Source: CBDCHC01 sp965277055
GTDB taxonomy: Bacteria > Pseudomonadota > Gammaproteobacteria > PS1 > Pseudothioglobaceae
Length of the DNA: 64,000 bases
Reading direction: 5' to 3'
NCBI GenBank assembly: GCA_965277055.1
Contig: OZ255703.1
Location: 1,178,001 to 1,242,000 of the forward strand
Of this stretch, positions 57,997 to 64,000 are shown piece by piece. The notes under the pieces are model-generated. The model worked only from the letters and a program-made list of their open reading frames with translations, was not told where the DNA came from and searched no databases. Position numbers and translations under genes: made by a program. Within the stretch, counting starts at the first letter, position 1. Every line of letters starts with the position of its first letter.

Positions 57997-59268
57997 GTGA
58001 AAACAATTCTTGCTAAGACTATTTATCTTGCTATGTTTACTGGCTTATTAACAGGATGTGGAGGCGGAGGTGGTAGTGATAGCCCTAGTCAAACTAGCGG
58101 GAATTTTAGAGATGCTAATGTTGTAGGGTTGGAGTATCAATCTGGGTCAAATGAACCCTCTGTAACTGGAACTAATGGTTCATATATATGTAACAATGGT
58201 GAAAATGTAAGATTCTTTTTAGGGAATGTAAATTTTGGTTCAGCGCTTTGTAAAAGCTTAATTACTCCCATTGATCTCGTTGAAAATGGCGATGTGACTA
58301 ATCCAGAGGTTCTGAACATAGTACGATTTTTAAATTATATTGATGATGGGTCAGATAACGAAATAACAATCTCTGAAGATGTAAGAACTAAGTTTAATAC
58401 TGAACTTTCTACTAATCTTATGACCTTTAATACTACTACGTTTACTATACCTACAGAAATTAGCAGTTTATCTGGTTTTGAAACCAAAACCCTTCCAACT
58501 GTTGCATCTGCAACAGCGCATATTACTAGGTCATTACGTTGCGCATATGGCGGAATTTTTACTGGCTTGTCTGAGTTGGAAATTGTAATTAATAATCAAT
58601 CTTTTAAAAGGAGTAATAAAACTGGTATTATGATTGATCCTATTACAGGAACATTTGAAGGGCTTTCATATGTTCAGGATGATGACACACTCACTGGTGA
58701 ATATGATGAATTAGTTTCAAGTATTGCTTTTTCATTAGATAATAATAGAAAAGCAATATATTCCAATAGCTACAAGGGGACTATGTCGGGTGTGTCTATG
58801 GATTTGACAGAGAATGGGTATTTGGAAATGCCTACTGTTAATAATGTAAATGGCAATATAGATATACGTGGTACTGCTGAGTATAATGGGCAATTTATGA
58901 ACGTAAGTGGTAAACTAATTCTAAATACTACTAGAATTGGTAATATGACAGATGCAAAGCATAGAGTCGTGGGTAAGTATACAAGTGCTAATGATTTATT
59001 TAATGGATATTATGCAGTTGATATTGATGCTAATAATAGTGTTACAGGATATATGTACGACCCTGATGGCACTATCAATACAGTAGCCGTTTCTGGAAGT
59101 ATTACTGATTCAACCCTGACTGCTACCATTCGTGATAATTTGGAAAATGTGAGTGCTACCATCACTGCCACTGTTGATTTAAATGCAGGCACTCTATCCA
59201 ATGGCACATGGTCGTCAATAGATGGCTATAATGGAACTCTTACAGGGAAGATGTGCCAACTAAACTAA
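57997..59268 (+). CDS. Lipoprotein of unknown function (423 aa)
   Basis: A GTG start with AAGGATGGG upstream. The signal peptide ends in lipobox LLTGC followed by GGGGG. The mature protein is rich in Asn, Thr and Gly with alternating polar/hydrophobic stretches, consistent with beta structure. Three further cysteines include YICNNGE near the start and the penultimate-region CQLN. I recognize no domain. Genes on either side are unrelated. It may be a surface lipoprotein. Confidence 0.6.
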   Translation: MKTILAKTIYLAMFTGLLTGCGGGGGSDSPSQTSGNFRDANVVGLEYQSGSNEPSVTGTNGSYICNNGENVRFFLGNVNFGSALCKSLITPIDLVENGDVTNPEVLNIVRFLNYIDDGSDNEITISEDVRTKFNTELSTNLMTFNTTTFTIPTEISSLSGFETKTLPTVASATAHITRSLRCAYGGIFTGLSELEIVINNQSFKRSNKTGIMIDPITGTFEGLSYVQDDDTLTGEYDELVSSIAFSLDNNRKAIYSNSYKGTMSGVSMDLTENGYLEMPTVNNVNGNIDIRGTAEYNGQFMNVSGKLILNTTRIGNMTDAKHRVVGKYTSANDLFNGYYAVDIDANNSVTGYMYDPDGTINTVAVSGSITDSTLTATIRDNLENVSATITATVDLNAGTLSNGTWSSIDGYNGTLTGKMCQLN

Positions 59269-59361
59269 ATTAGACTAGTTACACAACTCGTTCATGAGTA
59301 TATATTAGTTAATGCTTATATAATGGTATAATCACGGGTTTGTATTTATAAATCCAAATTC

Positions 59362-60888
59362 GTGATTATTGCCCGTACTATTCTTAATTCTCTTTCCCCT
59401 AATGTTATTAAAAATGATGTCCTTTCTGGGCTGACTGTAGCATTAGCATTGGTTCCTGAAGCAGTAGCATTTGCCCTCTTAGCAGGAGTACATCCACTGG
59501 TTGGGCTGTATGCAGCATTTACTATGGGGTTGATTGCTGGTGTGTTTGGGGGGCGTCCTGGGATGATTACTGGGGCAACAGGAGCTATTGCTGTAGTTAT
59601 TGCACCATTAGTTGCAAGCCACGGGGTGGAGTTTTTATTCTTAGCTGTGGTATTGGCTGGAATTTTACAAATGCTATTTGGGATGTTGCGACTGGGTAAA
59701 TTTATCCGCTTAGTTCCTCACCCAGTGTTTTTAGGTTTTGTCAATGGTTTAGCACTCGTGATTGGTATTGCCCAAATCAAGCAATTTCAGGTAGATGGAG
59801 CATGGATTACCGGTGAGCCTTTACTCATCATGGCGATAATTATTATTGCTACCATGGCTATTATGCATTATTTGCCTCGTATTACTAAGGCATTCCCAAG
59901 TACCTTATTTGCCATTATTGTCCTTTCGCTTGTGGTCATTGGTTTTGATATTGATACGCGGACGGTGGGCGACGTTGCATCTATTAAAGGTGGATTGCCG
60001 AGTTTTCATTTGCCTGAAGTTGCTGTTACGATAGATACATTGCTTATTGTCTTACCATATGCAGTGATGATTGCCTTAGTAGGGTTGATTGAAAGTTTAC
60101 TAACGCTCAATCTGATTGACGAACTCACAGAAACCACCGGTAAGCCCAATAAAGAAAGTATTGCCCAAGGCTTAGCAAATACTACCACTGGATTATTTGG
60201 CGGCATGGGTGGTTGTGCTATGGTCGGGCAAAGTATGATTAATGTAAAGTCTGGTGGTACAACTAAAATGAGTGCTATTGTGGCGAGTGTATTTTTATTA
60301 TTATTTATCGTTTCATTTTCTAAATATATTGAGATGATTCCAATTGCAGTACTTATTGGCGTGATGTTTATGGTGGTGATAGGCACGTTCCAGTGGTGTA
60401 GCCTGCGTCTTTTTGGTAAGGTTCCCATACCAGATATTATTACTGGGATTAGTGTAGCAGTTATAACTGTACTGACTGACAACCTAGCAATTGCGGTGAT
60501 TGTGGGGATTATTATGTCTGCACTCACCTTTGCTTGGCAACATGCAAAACATATTCATGCTACGAGTGAAGTAGAAGGGAATACCAAAATATATAGCGTA
60601 AATGGGGTGCTATTTTTTGCTAATACTACACAGTTTTTAAGTTTATTTGATATTAAACATGACCCTGAAGTAATCTATATTGACTTTGCTAATTCGCGTA
60701 TTACCGATCATTCTGCGATTGAAGTTATTGATAAACTCGCTGAAAAATATACCAAAAAACAAAAAGAATTACATCTGTTGCATTTAAGTAATGAGTGTAT
60801 TGAACTCTTGGAATCTGCCAAAGGATTGGTAGATGTTAATATTTCTGAAGATCCAAGATATCATGTAGCAGATGATAAAATAGCATAA
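59362..60888 (+). CDS. SulP-family anion permease with STAS domain
   Basis: Transporter of the SLC26/SulP family with about twelve membrane segments, starting at GTG 59362. DVLSGLTVALALVPEAVAFALLAGV (split as first helices, about residues 18-42) and FGGRPGMITGATGAIA are the core substrate-site motifs. A STAS domain closes the protein (ITDHSAIEVIDKL, about residue 452). Sulfate or bicarbonate is the likely substrate; in this sulfur oxidizer either sulfate handling or CO2 supply is plausible. It stands alone on the plus strand. Confidence 0.87.
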   Translation: MIIARTILNSLSPNVIKNDVLSGLTVALALVPEAVAFALLAGVHPLVGLYAAFTMGLIAGVFGGRPGMITGATGAIAVVIAPLVASHGVEFLFLAVVLAGILQMLFGMLRLGKFIRLVPHPVFLGFVNGLALVIGIAQIKQFQVDGAWITGEPLLIMAIIIIATMAIMHYLPRITKAFPSTLFAIIVLSLVVIGFDIDTRTVGDVASIKGGLPSFHLPEVAVTIDTLLIVLPYAVMIALVGLIESLLTLNLIDELTETTGKPNKESIAQGLANTTTGLFGGMGGCAMVGQSMINVKSGGTTKMSAIVASVFLLLFIVSFSKYIEMIPIAVLIGVMFMVVIGTFQWCSLRLFGKVPIPDIITGISVAVITVLTDNLAIAVIVGIIMSALTFAWQHAKHIHATSEVEGNTKIYSVNGVLFFANTTQFLSLFDIKHDPEVIYIDFANSRITDHSAIEVIDKLAEKYTKKQKELHLLHLSNECIELLESAKGLVDVNISEDPRYHVADDKIA

Positions 60889-60902
60889 TAAATATTTAAG
60901 CA

Positions 60903-60930
60903 CTTGATTTTTACTACATAGCTCCTATAT
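60903..60930 (+). promoter_or_regulatory. Sigma-32-like heat-shock promoter
   Basis: CTTGATT (60903-60909) and CTCCTATAT (60922-60930) resemble the sigma-32 consensus CTTGAAA and CCCCATNT with spacing close to the usual 13-14 bases. It lies 35 bases before the small heat-shock gene. Confidence 0.5.
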
Positions 60931-60964
60931 TAAGATTGTATTATTTATTTTTTAGGAGTAAATT

Positions 60965-61429
60965 ATGAAATATCTAAACACAAAAAATGGGATTACACTA
61001 CCTGTACTTGCTTTAGCAATGGGAACTAGTTCACCAGCATTTTCGTATAACTTTGATAATTTCCATCAACGTTTTAATATACATATGCAAGATGCATATC
61101 GTGGCTTGCAGGAATCTGTTGAGGCTAGTCAATATACCTCAACAAGCTCTATGAGATATTTTGACGAACAAGCAAATGCGTATATTATTAAGTTACGTAC
61201 CACCATTCCAAAAGAGCAACTCAGTATTAGTTTGGAAAAAAATTATCTTGTAGTTACAGGTAATCATAAAGATGATAAGTCTAAGCATAATTTTTCGCAA
61301 ACTATGAGTTTACCAAAGTATGCTGATAAAGAGCAAATTAGTGCCAAATACACTGATCAAATACTCACGATTACCATTCCTCGTAAGACAGCAGAGTCAA
61401 ATCAACCCCGCACTATTGAGATTGAATAA
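60965..61429 (+). CDS. Small heat-shock protein (Hsp20) with a signal peptide
   Basis: ATP-independent chaperone of the alpha-crystallin family. Residues 1-27 look like a cleavable Sec signal (hydrophobic VLALAMGTSSPAFS), then a 35-residue N-terminal arm. The alpha-crystallin domain follows (about residues 62-150), with LEKNYLVVTGNHKDD, FSQTMSLPKYADKEQISAKY and an ILTITIPRK I-x-I-type motif. Length 154 aa. Export to the periplasm would be unusual. GGAG six bases before ATG sets the start, and a sigma-32-like promoter precedes it. Confidence 0.82.
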   Translation: MKYLNTKNGITLPVLALAMGTSSPAFSYNFDNFHQRFNIHMQDAYRGLQESVEASQYTSTSSMRYFDEQANAYIIKLRTTIPKEQLSISLEKNYLVVTGNHKDDKSKHNFSQTMSLPKYADKEQISAKYTDQILTITIPRKTAESNQPRTIEIE

Positions 61430-61460
61430 TCACTATATAAAAATCTGATAAAACCTGGCA

Positions 61461-61489
61461 AAAAAGCCCTCTCCCTAGAGGGTTTTTTT
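61461..61489 (+). terminator. Intrinsic terminator
   Basis: CCCTCT/AGAGGG stem with a CCCT loop, A-run before and seven T after, closing the Hsp20 gene. Confidence 0.85.
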
Positions 61490-61533
61490 GGTATGATGGC
61501 GCATGATATGCATAGCCAACATTAAGCCCTATT

Positions 61534-63360
61534 ATGGAAATTGAAGAACTCGAAGTTTTTGATTTTCTCCATACCACCACCCCACTTGAGGGAGCGGACA
61601 CCGCACATCTTAGTCAACTTGTTCAGCATACCCGTTCATTTTATAAAAAACGAGGCTCGCTCTTAAGTATTAATAATGAATATATCTATCTCGTTCATAA
61701 AGGAGCAGTAGGTGTTCGTAATGAAGCAGGGGAGACCATAGAAGTCTTTGCTGAGCGAGACTGGTTTGGTTGTAATACTACACTCTTAACATATCAGCAT
61801 ATTTGCAAAGAAGATACATTATGCTACCAAATTCTTAAGGAAGAATTTTTTCGAATTTTCTCTGGTGTAGATGAAATCAATGAATTTTTTATTCAAAATA
61901 TTGCAGTCAATACTAAGATTAAGCGTCACCATGGGTTTTTAGGAGATTCGGTGATGAATTTAAGCCGAGCACTAGATGTTGTTATTGTCAGTGAAGATAC
62001 TACAATATTTACCGTAGCAGAGATGATGACTAGGCAAAATACTACAGCAATTTTAGTGCAAAACACTGATGGGATGTTGAGCGGCATAGTGACAGATAGA
62101 GCCATGTGTACTAAAGTAGTTGCTGAGAACTTGTCTTCTGAAGCACCTATTACTAGTATTATGACTCCTCAGCCAATTACTATTCAACATTATGAAAGTG
62201 GCTCTAAGGCGATGCTAGACATGGCTAAATCAAATATTCGCCATTTGCCAATTATGGATAATGCCCGTGTGGTTGGTATATTGACTGCTGCAGATTTACT
62301 GCGTAAGCAAAGTCATAATGTCGTATTTCTGTTAGGCGAAGTGCAACAAGCTAAAACAGTGGATGAATTGGTAAAAGTTTCAACACATTTGCCATTAGCA
62401 CTCACTTCAAGTATAGAAAATAACTTAGATGAACATCATATTGCCTATAGTCTTTCGACTATTGGTAGAGCCATTTTGGTTCGTCTTATTAAGCAATTTG
62501 AACATCAGCATGGAAATGCACCGATTCCTTATGCATTTGTAGTAGCAGGCTCTCAAGCACGAGGCGAGCAAATACTGCATAGTGATCAAGATAATTTAAT
62601 TATTTTAAGTAATGAATATAAAGAGAGTGAGCACGGGGAGTATTTTGCTCAGCTTGCTCACTACGTCAGTGATGGACTCGATAAATGTGGGTATATTTAC
62701 TGCCCAGGTGGTATTATGGCATCGCATCCTAAGCTTAGAGTATCCTTACAAACTTGGATAGAATACTTTACAAAATGGATATGTGTGCCTGATCCTAAAG
62801 CATTACTTAATGCTAGTATTTTCTTTGATATGAAATGTTTGTACGGAGACAGTTCTTTACTAGATACACTTAGAAAAGAGATACTGACTATGAGCCAAAA
62901 GAATACAATATTTTTAACACATATGGCAGCAAATGCTCTGCAATATCAGCCTCCACTTGGGTTTTTTAGAAATCTCATTTTTGATAAAAATGATGCGCAT
63001 GAAGAAGTGCTAGATTTAAAACTCAGAGGGGTAAGCCCGATTATTGATATGGTGCGAGTATATGCTATCTCCCATCAAGTAGGTGCTATTAACACTACAG
63101 ATAGAATGAACCAATTATTATTAAATGGAGGTATGAGTGTATCTGGTGCGACTGAACTGATTGAAGCATATACCATGATAAATACCATACGCATTAAGCA
63201 CCAAGCAGAACAAGTACGCATAGGGGAGAATGTGAACAATGTAGTACAGCCTGCGGATATTTCATCGCTTAATAAAAAATATTTAAAAGACGCATTTAAA
63301 GTAGTATCAGCAATGCAAGAAGCAATGGCAAGCAGATATGCTACCAGTACATTAACCTAA
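61534..63360 (+). CDS. CBS-domain nucleotidyltransferase (DUF294) signalling protein
   Basis: 608-aa cytoplasmic regulator or nucleotidyltransferase of the DUF294 type. An N-terminal cNMP-binding-like domain (about residues 1-115; VHKGAVGVRNEAGETIEVFAE split around 50-70) precedes two CBS repeats (about 145-265). The nucleotidyltransferase core is GSQARGEQILHSDQDN (about 338-353). The C-terminal DUF294 domain follows. Such genes are commonly paired with a polymerase III epsilon-like exonuclease, as here (six-base gap). The substrate is unknown. Confidence 0.85.
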   Translation: MEIEELEVFDFLHTTTPLEGADTAHLSQLVQHTRSFYKKRGSLLSINNEYIYLVHKGAVGVRNEAGETIEVFAERDWFGCNTTLLTYQHICKEDTLCYQILKEEFFRIFSGVDEINEFFIQNIAVNTKIKRHHGFLGDSVMNLSRALDVVIVSEDTTIFTVAEMMTRQNTTAILVQNTDGMLSGIVTDRAMCTKVVAENLSSEAPITSIMTPQPITIQHYESGSKAMLDMAKSNIRHLPIMDNARVVGILTAADLLRKQSHNVVFLLGEVQQAKTVDELVKVSTHLPLALTSSIENNLDEHHIAYSLSTIGRAILVRLIKQFEHQHGNAPIPYAFVVAGSQARGEQILHSDQDNLIILSNEYKESEHGEYFAQLAHYVSDGLDKCGYIYCPGGIMASHPKLRVSLQTWIEYFTKWICVPDPKALLNASIFFDMKCLYGDSSLLDTLRKEILTMSQKNTIFLTHMAANALQYQPPLGFFRNLIFDKNDAHEEVLDLKLRGVSPIIDMVRVYAISHQVGAINTTDRMNQLLLNGGMSVSGATELIEAYTMINTIRIKHQAEQVRIGENVNNVVQPADISSLNKKYLKDAFKVVSAMQEAMASRYATSTLT

Positions 63361-63366
63361 AGTACA

Positions 63367-64000
63367 ATGATAAGACTGCACTCTTTCTTTTCATCCAAGC
63401 AGACACATATTCCTCACCCTGTGTTAGATGAGTATCTTAATCTACCACTGGTAGATAAGCAAAGTCTATTAAAGGATTGTACTTTTATGGTGCTGGATTT
63501 TGAAACTACTGGGCTCAACCACAAAGAAGATAATTTGGTAAGTATGGGTTGGGTAGAGATTGAGCAGTTAGCGATTAATTTAGGAAGTAGTAAACATATT
63601 ATGATTAATCCTAAGAATAAACTCACTACAGAGAGTATTCTCATTCATAAACTCACAAATGACGAATTACAGCAAGGGTTATCTATTAGTGTAGCGATGG
63701 AAATGTTATTAACGCATATGCAAAATAAAATACTTGTAGTACATTTTCGGATGATTGAAGAGCAATTTATTAATGAGATTTGCTATCGGCTATATGGATT
63801 AAAAAAACTCCCTATGCGCATGATTGACACGCTAGAAATAGAACTCAATAAACATCCAACACTTGCAGATCCTGGTCCTAGTGAAGGATATCGGTTGAAT
63901 AATTTACGAGAAAAGTACCATCTCCCTAGATACAAAGCGCATAACGCAACTATTGATGCTTTAGCTACAGCTGAGTTGTTTTTAGCTCAGCTGAATTGGA
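63367..64000 (+). CDS. 3'-5' exonuclease of the DnaQ/epsilon family, 3'-truncated
   Basis: Open to the window end, so the stop lies beyond it. Exonuclease motif I is VLDFETTGL (about residues 43-51). A later motif (HNATIDALATAELFLAQL, about residue 191 onward) carries the DEDDh His and Asp. The acidic ED in motif II is less clear. An N-terminal extension of about 40 residues precedes the domain. It starts six bases after the CBS/nucleotidyltransferase gene, the usual partner of such exonucleases. Confidence 0.82.
   Translation, partial: MIRLHSFFSSKQTHIPHPVLDEYLNLPLVDKQSLLKDCTFMVLDFETTGLNHKEDNLVSMGWVEIEQLAINLGSSKHIMINPKNKLTTESILIHKLTNDELQQGLSISVAMEMLLTHMQNKILVVHFRMIEEQFINEICYRLYGLKKLPMRMIDTLEIELNKHPTLADPGPSEGYRLNNLREKYHLPRYKAHNATIDALATAELFLAQLNW

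Noticed and set aside
60006..60527. 173-aa minus-strand ORF inside the SulP gene
   Set aside because: Shadow of a membrane protein gene, low-complexity hydrophobic, no ribosome-binding site.
1..64000. CRISPR arrays, rRNA operon or prophage
   Set aside because: No regularly spaced repeats, rRNA signatures or phage structural genes were seen.

Overview
The window is AT-rich, gene-dense bacterial chromosome. It most resembles a gammaproteobacterial sulfur oxidizer of the SUP05/Thioglobaceae type. The main evidence is a complete reverse-type dissimilatory sulfite reductase operon (dsrABEFHCMKLJOP, about 24.3-35.1 kb). An unlinked dsrS, a second DsrC/TusE-like gene, cysI, cysQ and a SulP anion transporter support it. 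Housekeeping genes (hemA-prfA, rplY-pth-ychF, glmS, alaS, rpmB-rpmG, xseB-ispA-fabI) have gammaproteobacterial architecture. The genus is inferred, not proven.

Layout. 0-9 kb: truncated cysI, then aroA-prfA-hemA (minus), rplY-pth-ychF (plus) and serB (minus). 9-16 kb: a run of very small ORFs, tRNA-Leu, glmS-pgi-galU, and tilS converging on a phosphoglycolate-phosphatase-like gene. 16-23 kb: an unexplained structured element with complementary hairpin loops, then proC, a small membrane gene, dsrS, xerD, a secreted phosphoesterase, rplS, gltD and a lipoprotein/secreted-protein pair. 24-36 kb: the dsr operon with hairpins in its intercistronic gaps, followed by an exported repeat protein with a peptidoglycan-binding domain. 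36-39 kb: alaS and phhB. 39-42.5 kb: an accessory patch with a nonsense-mutated HTH gene, a lipoprotein split at an A AAA AAG motif, a HigBA-type toxin-antitoxin pair, a secreted esterase and an intact IS1595-family element with an 8-bp target duplication. 42.5-49.7 kb: tusE-like gene, cysQ, two hypotheticals, prmA, sppA, ccmAB, a LysE exporter, an S24-like protein, a DUF2798-like protein, rpmG and rpmB. 49.8-52.9 kb: tRNA-Ser(UGA) and a small integrated element bounded by a 21-bp copy of the tRNA 3' end. It carries a di-heme oxidoreductase lipoprotein and a decayed toxin-antitoxin pair. 52.9-64 kb: xseB-ispA-fabI-apaG, plsC, a second gph-like gene, rmuC, a lipoprotein, sulP, a probable periplasmic small heat-shock protein, a CBS/nucleotidyltransferase protein and a 3'-5' exonuclease cut by the window edge.

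How the parts fit. DsrEFH and DsrC relay sulfur to DsrAB, which oxidizes sulfide-level sulfur to sulfite in the cytoplasm with DsrL. DsrMKJOP links the DsrC disulfide cycle to quinone and periplasmic cytochrome. CcmAB serves cytochrome c maturation needed by DsrJ and the di-heme lipoprotein. CysI and CysQ belong to assimilatory sulfate reduction, and SulP may move sulfate or bicarbonate. Departures from the A. vinosum model are a cysteine-free DsrH, a DsrJ with only its heme-binding cysteines, and no dsrN or dsrR behind dsrP.
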